DNA of 64,000 nt from Buddleja alternifolia (Eukaryota; Streptophyta; Magnoliopsida; Lamiales; Scrophulariaceae), in contig CM033404.1 in the NCBI GenBank assembly GCA_019426215.1, forward strand, positions 1,736,001 through 1,800,000, written 5' to 3'. The notes beneath the pieces are model-generated. The model was not told the origin of the DNA. It saw only the letters and a list, made by a program, of their open reading frames with translations, and ran no database searches. The translations under genes were made by a program, and so were the position numbers. Of this stretch, positions 1 through 13,492 are shown one piece after another; the stretch's first letter is position 1; each line of letters starts with the position of its first letter.

Positions 1-288
1 GGGAGCGAAAAAATAATTTTCCTTGGATAATATTATAACTTAATTTAACTAGTCAATCACCAAAAAATAGTTGCGCACTGCGCAAGAAACCGCTCAACTT
101 ATAAAGCGTTGCAGCAGGCATTTCATTTCATTTCATTTCTCTCCCTCTCTCCGCCATAGCCAAAATCAACTTCTTCATCACGCTTTTCTTTCTCCATTCT
201 TACCCCCAACTCTATCTTAGTCTTCACAGATTAATTTTTCATTAACAATAGAATCAAAATCAATACTCGCAGTAATTTTTTCCTAGAA
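1..288 (+). promoter_or_regulatory. Upstream region and 5' leader of the FMP32-like gene
   Basis: This stretch has no ORF. It contains a short run of ATTTC pentamers near 121-138 followed by a pyrimidine-rich tract (about 138-240), which is typical of a plant 5' leader. The transcription start cannot be fixed from sequence. Confidence 0.4.
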
Positions 289-2920
289 TTGATGGCGGCT
301 TGTAAGCGCGCAATTCAGTTAAGCGCTAATTCTGGAATTCGATTATCGAAATTGCGAGGAATTAATGTAATTTCTACGGTAAATAGGCTTCAAATTGGTG
401 GCGCTTCGGTCAATTCCTACAGTTCGTTGTCCTCAAATTCTTCCGGTTACCGATTGGACTATAGGCAGATTTCGCAGCTCGTTAAACCTAGTGGAAAGCG
501 CGTTTACCTTGTTGACACACTTGCTCTGGTATTGTTCGGTATTTTTAGTTATTTGTTGGCATTGTAATTTAGAAATTGATTTTTGGATATTTGTGACTTT
601 GAGATTTGGTTGATTGGAAAATGAGTGTTGGAATTTGAGCTGTGTTGTGAAATGATATGATATGATGCATTTTTGTGTACATGTTTGTTTTTGTGCTTAT
701 ATGTGCGAATGGAAGATGAATTGATAATACTGTTAGTGTTGAATACCTGATGTTTTTGGTCGGTGCCGATCTAACGTAGTAGTTGTTGCTTGACAAAGTT
801 TCAGTTGGACCTCCACCTTGATTTGCAAAGTTGTTGGTAGTCGAAACTGAAATGACTTTTGTGTTGTCGAAACGTGCACATAAGCATCATGGAGGTCGGA
901 GAATCAACAATGTTGTAGATTTTGACCACATGCAATTTTATCGGATCAATTTTTTAGATGTTGTGCCAAACCACGGTTAAGTTTGGATGAACTATATGCA
1001 ACATGACGTGCTTAACTTCTCATTCATCGATTTGATTAGCTTATAAGTTTTATGTGGTGATTAAATCTTGATTAGAATTATGGGGAATGATGTTTCTGTA
1101 TGGTTTTACTTTGGTTATCCTTTGGTTTGCTTGAATGAAATGCAGGTGGCCGGACCGTTGATATATTTTTGGCTTCTCTTATTGTGGCCAGGTTAGGAGC
1201 TTAGAGGCACAAGGCATCCCTTCAAAACACGCAGAGGCCATAACTTCCGCAATGACTTTGGTTTTGGACGATAGTTTGGAGAATATATCTCAAAATCTCA
1301 TTTCGAAAGCCGAGATGCAGAAAGTAAGATTTTATACAGTGTAATCACAGTACATATGCTTTATATTCAACTCTGAAATGGTGGTTTGGAGAGATGTGAC
1401 TGTAAGCTTGCTTTGTACTTTTATGTTCTGATGATGATTTGTTTTTGAAAAAACCATTGTGTGTTTTTTTGTAGATTGTAATGGGACAGGATGCCAATCT
1501 TTCCAAGTTCAAGTCTGAAGTACAAAGTTCTCAGGTGAGAGGTTGTTTCTGGTTTAAACTTGGCCTGTATGTTAATATGTGTGTAACTGGATGCGTATAG
1601 GGCTTAGGAAGAATTCTGCATAGCCTGAGTGCCTGATCATAGCTCACTGCAATTCTACATGTATTTTTAATTTCTTATTCTTAGTTAGAGTACAAAGAGA
1701 TTAAGAAACCTTATTATGTGAGATGTATAATAGTTGGGAAATGTGAGGATGAATTTATTTTTCAGAAAAGAGAAATCTAAGAATTTTGTGTGACAGGGTA
1801 CCGTGGGAAAGTATAAGCGTAAATAAACTTTCTAAATCTGTGAAAACATTTACATTTCCTTTTATATTATGACTAACAATTATAACAACGCCTTGTAACT
1901 TGATCCAGGAGCATTGTATTAGATATGAAAAGAGTATGATGTTCCATCAAAAAGAGTTCCTATAGAGTTGAAAAATACTGGTCACTCTCAAGTGCACAAA
2001 AACCAAGTAGATATTGAGAGCTCAACATATTTTGGTATCTAAAACAATTTTTGGGAATTAATCTAGATTTTCAACCTGTCTGGGGAATCCTTGCAGCGTC
2101 GTACCATCACGTTGATACTTGATATATCTTATTGGCTAGAGTTCAATAGCAATCTTAACATATTGAATTGTTTCGTAATTCTTTGCTGTGGATACGCAAT
2201 TTCTTGATATTAATGGTCTCTTTCCAATATTGTAACCTAAAAGCTTCATATGATAGTTGGTGTTCAGAAGCCTCTAACAAGCTTATTCCCATTTTTTTGA
2301 TTCTCTGATGCAGGACCATCATTTTTCTTTGCTGCAACGTGAGGCTGAGAAGCTCCGAAATGATATTGAGAAGATGCGTGGTGAACTGAGGTTCATATTC
2401 TAATTTAATACAGTTTTCCTTTTCTTCTCTTTCTTTTTTGTTTCATTTCAAATGAGGTGTGTTCGATTAATGACCACCTTTTCGAACAGATATGAGATTG
2501 ACAAGGTGACTGCTGGACAACGCTTGGATTTGAATCTTGAAAGAGGGTAATGATATGGAACTCCCGTTGATTTCTTTGCAGCTTAGCTGTATCTCGGTTT
2601 TTCTTTTCTTATTCTATTTTTGTGGAGTTCAGACGCATTCGAGATGAGCTAGCCAATCAAAGTGCTGAAACCACCATCCTCACTAATAAGCTTGACCGGG
2701 TGAGCTTTTATTACTGGGGTTGGGACTTCTGTTCGATTCCTGCTCACCAAAAAAATATTGATTTCTAAATTCTTGAATGTTACCATTATAGGAAATTCAT
2801 TCGCTGAGGGCTCATCTGGAAGGAGCAAAGTATGATGTGATCAAATACTGTATAGGGACCCTTGTATCCATATCTGCTGTTGGTATTGGATTGATTCGTA
2901 TATTTACCAGCAAACAATAA
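289..2920 (+). CDS. FMP32: FMP32/MCUR1-like mitochondrial coiled-coil membrane protein (DUF1640)
   Basis: Seven exons join in frame: 289-528, 1192-1323, 1475-1534, 2314-2390, 2490-2546, 2633-2699 and 2792-2920. They give 253 aa. The first ~60 residues are basic and Ser-rich, as in a mitochondrial presequence. Next comes the family block VRSLEAQGIPSKHAEAIT (from residue 81), then a long charged coiled coil (about 110-220, with EAEKLRNDIEKMRGEL and NKLDREIHSLRAHLEGAKYD). A single C-terminal membrane segment (about 229-248) is followed by a short basic tail. This is the DUF1640/CCDC90 architecture shared by yeast Fmp32 and animal MCUR1. Those proteins sit in the inner mitochondrial membrane and are linked to cytochrome oxidase assembly and calcium-uniporter scaffolding; the plant role is inferred only. 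The start ATG lies just ahead of the presequence. The next gene (GATA, minus strand) is convergent. Confidence 0.9.
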
Positions 2921-5258
2921 GGTACTACTTAAAGTACTTTTATTCTTTTCTATAAGAGCTAAATTCTTTTGGTATTCATTACATACATGCTAGTTTCTGT
3001 GTATTCCATTGCTCGTTACAGTTTTCGTACGTTTATTTTGTTTTAGCCGTGCTACTTGCAATTTTGGATGGTGAATTTTATCCTCTTTTGAAATTGCATC
3101 TACTTGCTTTCTGAGAAATGCAAAGGACTTTGTTCTTCTACATTAGAAGGACGTTTAGTTTTTTGCCATATTCCTTGGGGATAATTACATGCACACTCTC
3201 TCACAGATTGAGTAATTACCATGAATCTCTTGAAGTTTCGAAGTGTGTTTCAAAACTATGATCTCACGTAGGAGGTGTTTATGCAATTTACGTATTTCTT
3301 GATAGCATCATTGCGTTCTTTTGAATGTTGTAGACTGCTTAAACGTAGGAATCTATGGCAACAGGCTATATTTACTAACGTAATTGGACGTACAATAATG
3401 ATCATGTTTAACGGGCTTTGGTTGCAAACGAAAGCTCAGATCACAACAGAGGATCCAAAGTGCAAATTATAGTGTCCATTGAGTATTATCTTCTCGAAAT
3501 TGTGTTGAAATTTTGGGATACTTTTAAATAGTAAATCTTTTCTTCTTTTCCTTTTCTATTTCTACTATTTTCTTCTAGTCAGACAATTCGTAAAACAAAA
3601 ATAAAAAACCTGGAACGAATTTTCATACAAATAGGCCAAAAGAACATTTATTGTAGGTTGGTATTATCTGGTAAATATTCTTCCCTTGGTAGATTATTAT
3701 TCCCCAGTTGTACTTATCTGGGAATGTAGTTCCAAACACTAGAATAATTCTTATTTAGTTTATATTTGTTTCTTCTTTTCTTTTTCTTCCTGTTGGGCTT
3801 TTTACATGAAAAGTTATTATACACAATTAGTGTGTTTTTTTTTTTTTTTTTTGGAAGAGATACAGAATTAGTTATACATTGTAGGTTTGTAATATATTAT
3901 CTATATCAAGATCTCTAATCAGCAACCAAGAAAAATAGAAACTTTGAAGATCCAATAAGATCAACCGATCAAATCATATTATTTTCATTTGATGATCGTT
4001 ATATTAATTGAATTATGTGTTTTATCTCTCACACAAGTGTGTATAGGGGTGATTAGGGATCACACATAATACACTCGCTATATGAGAAATAGATATTATA
4101 ACCATTGAACTTGGTCTAGTATAGATTTTTTTCACGTATGAGAATATATTATTATATTATATAGAACAACTCTCTGAGTATTGACCATATATCACTATCA
4201 ATTATCAAAAATAAGAATCCTCTTGAGGGTATAATGGTCACTGCATATTATCACATGAAAACAAAATGCTCAAATTACCCTTTTGTTACCAATTGATATT
4301 CTTTTATGATATTTCCATTTAATAAGAGACTTCATCATAGAGTTTCTATTCCATATCAAAATCAAACCCAATAATTTAAAGTTTAAGCTACCCGATAAGA
4401 AATCGACTATATATATATGGCAACTTTCATTTTATTAAGCAACATAAATCGTGAAGTCAAACAATGAAATAAAGAAATCAAAATTGTTTTTTCAAAAAGT
4501 GGATGAAAATATTGTGAATAATTTATTTAATAAAAAAAGGAAATTCCGAAAATGTGAAACTCCATACTTTGTAATTATTCGTAACCACCCCCACATGGCA
4601 TGCCTCGGTGCAACTTTACTTAACACCAATAATTGATCTATATCATGGGCAGGGCCACATGATTAAAACTATCATCCACCCAATCCCAATTTCTCCATTA
4701 AACTTCCCCACCCTACCCCAACTCACCCCACTCCACCCCACCCCCCTAGATAGGAGTGGCCATCATAGATAAAAGTCTCCCAATACTCATATTATTGAAT
4801 TTGAGAAAAGTAATGGCACTTGAGAGAATTAGTCCTACTCATCACCCATTGGAGGAGCTACATAGTGTTTTAGAGATCATTTGGCATGATCTTCCTTCAT
4901 ATGATTCTGACATAGATATTTTTCTTAGTGTTTTGTTTTGTATAACTAATTCACGCTCAAACTCATTGACCTTTTTTTGATAAGAAAAAAAAAAAAAACT
5001 CATTGACCTTTTACGAGACTCTATGTTATCATTTTTAACTGTCGTTTGCTGCAGAGGATCATTATACGATACTTATATTATGGATCGGTCAAGCTGAGGA
5101 ATTTTTCTTGCTCTGAGTTTTGTCACAATCACAATTATTCATTTAATTAGATTTATATAAAATTTGTAACATACAAATAATTATGACTGAAATTTTAGAG
5201 TCCATAAAAGTCACTCTATGCTATAATTACCCCAACAACAATGTGAGATGAGGTTGAG
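2921..5258. other. Intergenic DNA, AT-rich, no gene recognised
   Basis: It starts with the likely 3' UTR of the FMP32-like gene. It holds a poly-T run near 3835-3852 and a C-rich low-complexity tract at about 4703-4747. Short ORFs here (for example at 4451 and 4756) show no family similarity or splice context. Confidence 0.5.
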
Positions 5259-5280
5259 TAGTATTAGTACAAGATATTTG

Positions 5281-5492
5281 CCAACACATATTGACTCAAT
5301 TGGGGAGGAACTGACCGCTTTCTATTAAAAGGTTGTGAATTTGATTTCCTCTGCCAATGTGAGAAAGGTGTTAGTGGGCGATCAATGAGTACCTCTACAA
5401 GAGATTTATAATCCTGAAAGTATACTCTGGCCCGTAGTAGGTGATCAGAGTCGATTCTATCCAAAAAATTTTGTAAAAAAAATAAAATAAAA
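5281..5492 (+). repeat. tRNA-derived SINE, family 1, copy 1
   Basis: The sequence aligns end to end with copies at 31797 and 32762. Shared landmarks are an A-box-like start (TTGACTCAATTGG), a decayed B-box (GAATTTGATTTCC), a CCAATGTGAG block, GGCCCGTAGTAGGTGATC near the 3' end, and an A-rich tail. Flanks around 5260-5280 and 5493-5510 share TAGTATTA and AGATATTT words, so the target duplication is imperfect. Confidence 0.7.
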
Positions 5493-5509
5493 ATAGTATT
5501 AGATATTTT

Positions 5510-6841
5510 GATATTTCAAAGGTAGGCGGCAGCGGCAGTAGCAAAGACCACACAACTACTGTGGGCTCCAAACCCACCTAATTACGTGATTGCAGAAATG
5601 GGCCCATTCCCATCCCGCAATTCAGTCTCTCTCAAACGAATTCAATTTGTGGGTAAAATGGGAAAATCAATTACGCACAAGCAAAGCAAAGCCAAGCCCC
5701 GTGATAGACTCTGTCCGCTCTACGGCAATTTGTCTGAAACCGCTCGACTGCTTTGAATTCTTCAATTTACTCCAAACTTTTCCAAATCAAGATGACTTTT
5801 AAAATTAGAATAATGGATAAATAATTGTACAATTTGTCACTCCCAGACTATTTATTTTTTCGATAGTTCCTCCCAGACTATATTCAAATAACATTTTGAT
5901 TACCATCAAGATGATGTTCGGGTTGATTAGTTCTCTAATTTTCTATTTGAATGTTAGAGTTTGAACTTCACTGAATAGATAAAACTCGTCATTTTATAAT
6001 GGACTAACGGTGGCAGTTTATAATGTTTCTAATTTGTATTGTAACTTATTTTTTTATGTGTTGGTGAAGCTAAGATGATTTTTTTGGACGAAATGCTTTA
6101 GTAAACTTTGGTTAAATGAACATTTTGTAGCTCTTAGGTTTCCTGTACACGGGTTTTAAATTACCTAGACTTTTTCGAATAACAAAAATAACACTCGCTT
6201 GATCTCAATCATAAAAATAAAGATTTTAGGAAATTCATGTCGAAATAATCAACTAGTACATAACTACGTAGATTACCACAATCAACAAGAAAAAATACCC
6301 AATTTTGTCATGCATTGTGATTCATAGGTCTTATCAAAAAAGCCAACATCACAGCAATACAATTCATATTTTTATCATTGGAATTGCTAAAACAGACATA
6401 CTCAATTATTGCTAGAGATAAATGACAAACACAAACATTTGAGAGGTTGATATTGATAATTGACATAATTATCATTATTATGCATGTGATAATAAGTATG
6501 AAAACGTCGTGTTTTTCACTTATAGATGGTAAATAACAATATTTTCACTGTAAATGCTTACATGTTTTCCGGAATGAGATGAAAATATTTAAACCAAGGC
6601 TCAAAATGCAATACTTTTACTTGATAAACCTATTTATATTATATTACTTTTTCAATTAAATAGACACTGCAAATAAATGAATTACAGGCAAAAGAAAAAT
6701 TGTCCAATAAAAACTAAGTCCATAATCTCCCTAAATAACTCTACGGCTACCTGCCTGACCTACCACCACCAAGATAATGGTCCACATTTCAACACCCACC
6801 GGTTCACCAAAATGGGTTCAAAATCATACCTAATCTAAACC
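5510..6841. other. Intergenic DNA between the SINE and the GATA gene
   Basis: No gene is recognised. A G/C-richer patch lies at about 5520-5760. A short near-repeat (CTCCCAGACTAT) occurs at about 5842 and 5871. The final ~200 bases should include the 3' UTR of the minus-strand GATA gene. Confidence 0.4.
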
Positions 6842-8232
6842 TCAGAAACTCTGAACCGCCTGAGCCAACCCGGGTTCCACCACATCCGTCACCTCCTTCT
6901 TCCGGCGCATTTCCAAAACCTTCCGGTGGCTATTCGAGTGCATTTCCAATGAAAAAGTTGGGCTACAAGCCGGTCTATACTCGGGATAAAGTCGACCGGA
7001 CTTGAACCGGACCCCACAAGCATTGCACAACGTTTTCGGTCCCAGCGGTCCGGTTCGCCACTGGGGTGTTTTCTGAACCTGACAATGCGTACACCTTCGA
7101 CCGGACACAGAACCGGGTTCACTCTCCGGTTTTCTCTTCTGCTTCTTCACCGCCGGTTTTTCCACGCTGGAAAACAAGTCCGCGTCATAAACAGGGTTCA
7201 TGAACACGAAAGGGGGTAAAGTGGAAGAACCGTGTGAAGACGACGTCGTTGAGGATGAATCCGCAGCGTTTAACGGCGGTGACGTCAGAGACCACGGCCG
7301 TTTGTTTAACGTCGACCTTTTGCTCCTAGCTTTACCCGGAACAGGCAAAGAGAAACACGGGGCCCGAACTTTTTGTACGGGTCTGCTAACGGGTTCGACC
7401 CGTTTACCCGAATTTGAACCCGTGAAACTTCCGGTGGGGCACAATAAAGAGAGCCCCGGCGTAGAATCGTCCACAAATTGCGATAACCACTCTAGGTTCT
7501 CCAAATCATCAACCTGCAATAAATTTCAAAAATAAAAACATTTTTCAAAAATTGACAACGAAAAATAGAAAAGCAAAAGCAAAAATATTGAAAAAATCAA
7601 TTTCATCTTGGTTTTCTTTAAAACAAAATAAGTAAAAAAAAATTGAAAAATTATTTTTGCATGAAGTATTGTGGGAGAGATTTGAACCATAAACGTGAAA
7701 TAATAAATTTATATTTGTATTATCATTTCTCTTATTTGTTCCCTTCAAAACATTTTCGCTCATATTTCTATTTTTCTCGTTAAATCTTAAGGTACAAACA
7801 ACGGAAAATTCTAGGCCACTCTTGATTTGGCCGCATAATAAGAAAAATTATATGCGCTCAGGCTTGGCCATACCTAAACGTATTTCACGTAGAACAAAAA
7901 TTTAAGACAATTACCGGAACGGCGAGTTCGCCAGCGGAGAGGCTGTCGAATTCGTCGGGGCCGGAAAGGGTTTCGGAAGAGGAATTATTATTAGAATCTC
8001 TCTTCGGTGACTCTTCATCTTCATCTTCTTCCGGAACAAAACACCCCTCCTGAAACTCTTTTTCGGGGAAATCGAGGTTAAGAAGGTCTTCAACGGGGAA
8101 ATCATCAGAAGCCACGCTGTTAATTCCGGTCAAACACCAAACGTCGTCGTTGTAAAATACCTGAGAACTCGTCTTCATGGCCATTTGTGAAAGAAAACTT
8201 GATTTCAACGCTCTTGCCTCAATACACTCCAT
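6842..8232 (-). CDS. GATA5: GATA-type zinc-finger transcription factor (GATA5-like, subfamily A)
   Basis: Two exons (8232-7915 and 7513-6842) with a 400-bp intron encode 329 aa. The zinc finger is C-x2-C-x18-C-x2-C, at Cys247, Cys250, Cys269 and Cys272, within [18 protein letters not shown] and [20 protein letters not shown]. The following block, [20 protein letters not shown], is typical of plant A-subfamily GATA factors. The N terminus ([13 protein letters not shown], then the acidic [12 protein letters not shown]) and the junction peptide [13 protein letters not shown] match GATA5/GATA7-type members. A basic KKQKRK stretch just before the finger could be nuclear targeting. The protein should bind WGATAR sites in the nucleus; target genes cannot be inferred. 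The exact paralogue (GATA5, 7, 9 or 12) is less certain than the family. Confidence 0.93.
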
Positions 8233-8334
8233 AATTCAAAACTCCAATAACTGAATAAAAATCAAAACAAAACCAATTATTCACGCTCTTAAACAAAAAA
8301 CTATAAAAATAAATTAATTATTCACGCATGAATA

Positions 8335-8361
8335 TATACATACATATATATATATATATAC
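8335..8361. repeat. TA-type microsatellite in the GATA upstream region
   Basis: An alternating TA/CATA run lies about 100-130 bp upstream of the GATA start codon, so it is in the leader or core promoter. Its length probably varies between individuals. Confidence 0.8.
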
Positions 8362-8515
8362 CTGAAAATGAAGATAAAATATAGGAGAGGGGAAAAAGGG
8401 GAAGAAGAAAAGATGTGGGCAAAGAGCACTAATGAGGACTGGTTCGTGGGCGAAACTGGTGGGTTAATGGTATATATTTCTTCCTCTTTTCCGTTTTTAA
8501 CTTGTGCTTTATTTA

Positions 8516-8840
8516 TCGGGAGAATTGCAATATTAGTCTTTTAGGAAAGGACTTGTTCGCAATTTTGGTCTCACTATTTATAAATTTCTCAAATTAATCC
8601 CGTAAATGCATTTTGTTGCAATTGTGGTCTCAAACGTTAGAAATTTAACAAAATTTCATTTGTTTTGTTACTGACCACGTGCAAGGCACGTGACCAAACC
8701 AACAGTTTTCATTTATTTTTTAACGATTGACTTTAAAAGTGCGATAAAATGCATCTTATAGGACAAATTTCGCAAGTTTATAATAATAGTGCTAAAAGTA
8801 CAATAAGCCCTATCTTACAGGACTACTATTGCAATTTTTA
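8516..8840. mobile_element. MULE-type MITE with perfect 9-bp target duplication
   Basis: The element is flanked by CTTTATTTA on both sides (8507-8515 and 8841-8849). Its ends are inverted: the left end has GAATTGCAATATTAGTC, and the right end read backwards has AAATTGCAATAGTAGTC. The 9-bp duplication plus long imperfect terminal inverted repeats is the Mutator-like signature. It encodes no protein. The centre holds a near-palindrome, ACCACGTGCAAGGCACGTGA (about 8677-8694). Confidence 0.8.
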
Positions 8841-9968
8841 CTTTATTTATTTGTCTTGAGGGAGCAGGTTATTACGGTGGGGGTGTAACGTAGAGTAATA
8901 TTAACTCTTGAGCGAGATTTTTGATGAGTGAATGGATAGCTGACTATTCTTAAATTTGTGCATGGGAGATGGGACAAGAGAAAAACTTTGGACCGAATCC
9001 ACAGTTTCCACCAAGATTTTTCATTGACCTTTACTTTTTCAAAATAAAATAAAAGTCAAATATAGAATTTGTTATTTCCAATGGGGTCAACATTTGGAAC
9101 GGAAAATAAATAAAATGTTCCAGACCGACGGCTTTGCCTTAACCGCGTTATAGCCATATAATAGTCATAATTTGTAGAGTAATTGTCACTTGGGTAGCGT
9201 AAACAGGATTATTACAAATATGGTGGTTTATTAGGTGGATAAATAACAAATCCTATAATTATAGGTCCTACTTCCTAGTTATACTAGTACAATTACAATT
9301 GTATATTTTACCACGTGAGTTGATTTTTATTATCCGTAACTCAAAGTCTTTGAGACCTTTATTGATTTCTAATTCGAGTAATGATTTTAAATTTAATATT
9401 ATAAATTGCATTTATTTCAATCTTTGGTGTAAGCATCAACGAGAAACTACACATGAAAGAATCTCTATTATTTCTTTAACTGTTATGCTTGTTACATAAG
9501 TGAAACTGTTTATATTTGACAATAATTTTTAAAAAAATTCAATTTCTTATAACGTTTTATGACATAATTATCGTTGTTATAGGTGTTGAAATTCTCCAAA
9601 CTAATTATTACATTATAATGTCAGTTAAGATGATTGATTAACAGTGCTAGTAAACTTATCAAGAAGACATTCAGATGTGGGTCGGTTTTTGATTGATTTA
9701 TCTCTTTTCATTTGAATGTTTCACGTATAAATTAATAATAATAAAAAAACATATTTTAGGTAGCGAGATTGTTGAAATAGTAAAACAATTTTTTAGATGA
9801 ACTTTCAAAAACTTAAGACAAATTCCAAAGAAAATGTGTTGAAACTTATTGTGACACCATCACTGTGGAAAATTTAGACCCGGAGATAATCTAAGTGGTT
9901 TAGTAGGAATTAGTTCTATCATTTTACTATTTCAATAATCAACACATATTTTTGAAGAAAAATCGAAA

Positions 9969-10135
9969 AATTCTAAGGTGAATCGAGAGTGTTGGTCCCG
10001 ATTCATTTTACACCACACATTCAAAATAAGTGAGGTGGTTTTCACACCCACCTATCCTGTGTAAACCACCCCACCTCAAGTATTTGTGTGGTGAAAAATG
10101 GATCGGGAGCAACACCCCCGGTCCATCATAGAATT
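9969..10135. mobile_element. Foldback MITE
   Basis: The two ends form inverted repeats of about 50 bp. The left end reads AATTCTAAGGTGAATCGAG. The right end read backwards gives AATTCTATGATGGACCGGG. Both continue into TCCCGATTCATTTT/ATCCATTTTTCACCACAC-like sequence. No coding capacity is visible. I could not fix a clean target duplication because the flanks are A-rich. Confidence 0.65.
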
Positions 10136-11099
10136 ACCCCAAAAAATCAAACTATAAAATAAAAAATCAACATATATGGTACACCTAATTACCGGACGAA
10201 CAAATTCATTTTTCTTTTCTTTTCATAATTTAACTTCGTCATTTGATTAAATCATCAAAATCAGTACATAAGTTAGAAAGTTCAGCACCTTAATCACAAA
10301 ACTTGACGTAACATAAAAACTACCGATGATATTATTATGTCGCTAAGAAAATTGAGAATTCAAAAGCAAAAAGAAAACGGGCCAGCCACATAAACCGCCA
10401 AAACTTTGTAATGTGTTGGCTCTCTCTCTTTTTTTTTCAAAAAAAAATCCTTTACTTTATTTAGTTTAAATTTTAAAATTTAAACTTTGTTAAAACCACG
10501 AAATTGACAGAATTGCCGCGTTCATCGCGCCGCTCCTTTTGGTCGTTCCTCATAATCTTCCCTCTTTCTCCTTTTCTAATTTGAGAAACCAACATCAAAC
10601 ATGCGCACCCACAAGTCGCGTAGGCGAGTGTGAACTATTGATAAAATCATAAAACCAAAACTAGATTTATAAATGAGTCGAGTCGAATCGAATTGAGTCC
10701 AACTAAATAATATATTATTCTGGTTTGAGTAAAATTTATGTAGTTTCAAAATTTATATTTGAGATTATTAACCATGAATGGGAGTTTGCTTTAACCGAGT
10801 CGAACTCGGATAAATTGACTTTTTTTTTACATATTTATCATTTATATTAATTGAACCGGGTTCGAGGCGAATTTCTTTGAATACAATACATGTGTCAAAA
10901 CTTAATTTTTCATATTAAAGAATTGAGCTCTAACAAACTCTTATCGATCACTCACATTTCAAGTATTAAATAGTTTAACTTGTTTTTAAGCCTTAACCAA
11001 ATTTTAGCTAAGCAAAATGGTTTGACATAACAGGAAAAGAAAAATAAGAACCTCGTCAAAATGGCCAAACTAGCAAGTGTAATTTTGTCGCACTCAATT

Positions 11100-11263
11100 A
11101 ATCAATCACATTACAATGAAGTGTATTATTAACTGGTTTAAGAAAATTTTGTTACGACATTCAATTCGTAACATGACAGTTAATCAATTACATTACAATG
11201 AAGTGTATTATTAGCTAGTTAAGAAAATTTAGCTACGACATTCAACTCGTAGTATGACAAGTG
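11100..11263. repeat. Tandem duplication, about 82-bp period
   Basis: Two adjacent copies begin AATCAATCACATTACAATG (11100) and AATCAATTACATTACAATG (11182). Both continue through AAGTGTATTATTA to an ACGACATTCAA block. Divergence of about 10-15% implies an old duplication. Confidence 0.75.
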
Positions 11264-11583
11264 TAATAATATGTTAGACCCAACATTACATATTAAAGGA
11301 CATAACAATTTATGTGATTTGACAATTGCCCACGTCGACGAGAGATGAGGGGATAATTTTACTATTAGAGAAAGAGGTATAAAATACAATGAATGTCGAA
11401 AAGTATTATCTGAAACCTAGCCTCCGATTTTTCACCATAATTATATCATGAGCTTATAGACTTTCAGCTAAATTTGAACCTAGGACTACAAGACATATCA
11501 ACATAATACGAGAATGATCAATTAATTCTTACTTTTTATATAATTAACTTCAATACAGCCGCATCCAATATCTATTCTATATA

Positions 11584-11957
11584 TCTATACTAAATATAAT
11601 TGGAGAGGGGTGAATGTTGGACGGTAGTTTTGGTGTGACACCAACTATCTCCTAAATTTTAGCAAGTGTCATCGTATTTTCTATTTCTTTTTCTTCTCTC
11701 TTCTTTTCTTATTCCTTTTCTCTCTTTATTTCACTCTCTCACATTTTCTCACCTTCTCTCTCCTCAACCTCTTTTCTTTTCTCTCCAATCCATTTTTAAT
11801 TACTTATAAACTCTTATATCTTATATAAGATTAAAACATAGATTTTTTTTTTGCTAAGGATCAAAACATAGATATTATGCTTAAATAATTGATTAATTTT
11901 TTTAAGAATAATGTTTAATTGACAAAGCACACGTATAGAGTGTGTCCACGCGACTAG
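11584..11957 (+). mobile_element. Non-autonomous Helitron-like element
   Basis: The 5' end is TCTATACTAAATATAATTGG and resembles plant Helitron 5' termini. The 3' end carries a short hairpin (CACAC, 7-nt loop, GTGTG) nine bases before a terminal CTAG. The element sits between A (11583) and T (11958), the expected Helitron target. It has no terminal inverted repeats, no target duplication and no helicase/Rep ORF, so it would be non-autonomous. Confidence 0.55.
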
Positions 11958-12186
11958 TGTATTAGAATTCTCGTGGGCTATTAATCTTTAAACCATTTTA
12001 ATTTTTTTTGTTTATTGCATAATTGGTGCATATCCACAATGCATTGTCGTTTTAGTTGACACGTCGGGGTGCGGGTGACTGGCTTTTCCACCAGCTGCTT
12101 AAGCGCGTGATGGGATGCCGGCACTGGCTTAGAGTTGGAGTGGCGTAGAAACTTATTAAAGCAAGTTGTAAAAGTAAATTAAACAC

Positions 12187-12243
12187 ATCACACACACACA
12201 CACACACACACTATAGTATAGTATATATATATATATATATATA
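12187..12243. repeat. Compound microsatellite (CA)n then (TA)n
   Basis: A CA run (about 12188-12212) is followed after a short TATAG-rich spacer by a TA run (about 12224-12243). The sequence is low-complexity and gives no sign of function. Confidence 0.85.
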
Positions 12244-13492
12244 CATACAACAATCCAAACGCATGCACTTGTGGTGGGCTGCAGCTTGCATGCCTTCCTT
12301 GATGTCACGTGGCTACCCATTTCAAATATTGCTCTATCATGCCAGTTGGCTAAAGCTTTCCAACACCAAACAAGGACTATATATATATTTGATTCTTAAT
12401 CCTACGAAAGAACAATAAGAACTAAGTATTATCAAAGTGATTATTTCAGAGTTTTCAGATTATAAATTATGGTATAAAAATAGTGTGAATTTTATGTGGG
12501 TCCCGCGATACGGATGATTATAAGACAAATGACTATTGGACAGGTTCGACGAAACTATATATAAGTCTTCCATGACAAAAATAATCAAGAACTTGCGAAT
12601 TGTATGTGGATCCCACCACTAGATGATGAGGATTATCCTAAGTTTCTCGAGCTTCTAAAAGTGAGCCTATTCTAAATTAAATTAGGGTTCGAGTGAATCC
12701 ATAATGCCACTTCATTAATCACATGCAGTGTATGTCCTATCAAACCTTTCCAACAAGAAACAAGAAATATTAGTGATTCTTAAGATGTAACAATTACACC
12801 AATTATCATCTAGTCTCATATTTTTCAGGTGTTTGAGAAAATTAGCGATGTATGATTATGATTGTTTATGAGCTTAAAATTACAAAACCTTCTAACTTTA
12901 AGAGTAATATGGACTCACAATTATTGCTAATGCATTATGGACAATATGATCAAGTGATGTGTATAAATGCGTTAAGACCTAAAGTTACGAGACTTCATTA
13001 AAATAACCCAAGAACTATGCATTTGTACGTTGGAATCTAATAGTGGATTAGTTCAATAGTTTCGAATGTGATCTCTGTGATTATATCTCTCATTCAAAAC
13101 ATACTTAAATATAATGGTTAGATTATCATTTTCTAGTATTCGATTTATACTCAAATTCAACAAAATATAAAGATTATAAGATTGATCTTTTTGTTGAGCC
13201 TTCGCCCTAGATGGACCCGCCATTCTCTCTATAGGTTATTGTCCAACTACATGTCATTGGGCTGCACTGATGAATTCTTTTTTTTTTTCCTTTTTAATAA
13301 AACGAGGAGTTGTGTTATTTCAAAATATGAGTCATGGTATGAAACAAGTTCGACTTAGAGAACTTATTTATAGATTGAGATATATCCCTAGCAATAATAT
13401 TTTGCAAAAAGTCCGGGCGAATAGTCCAACATAGCATGATAGCAGAACTCGGGTATGACTTTTATCTTCTGAATCTATATTTCATAATTAAA

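Noticed and set aside
4756..4980. 74-aa ORF
   Set aside because: No domain, no splice partners and location in AT-rich intergenic DNA.
10660..10995. TCGAGTCGAATCG-type words resembling the same hAT MITE
   Set aside because: Too diverged to align with confidence; no terminal repeats found.
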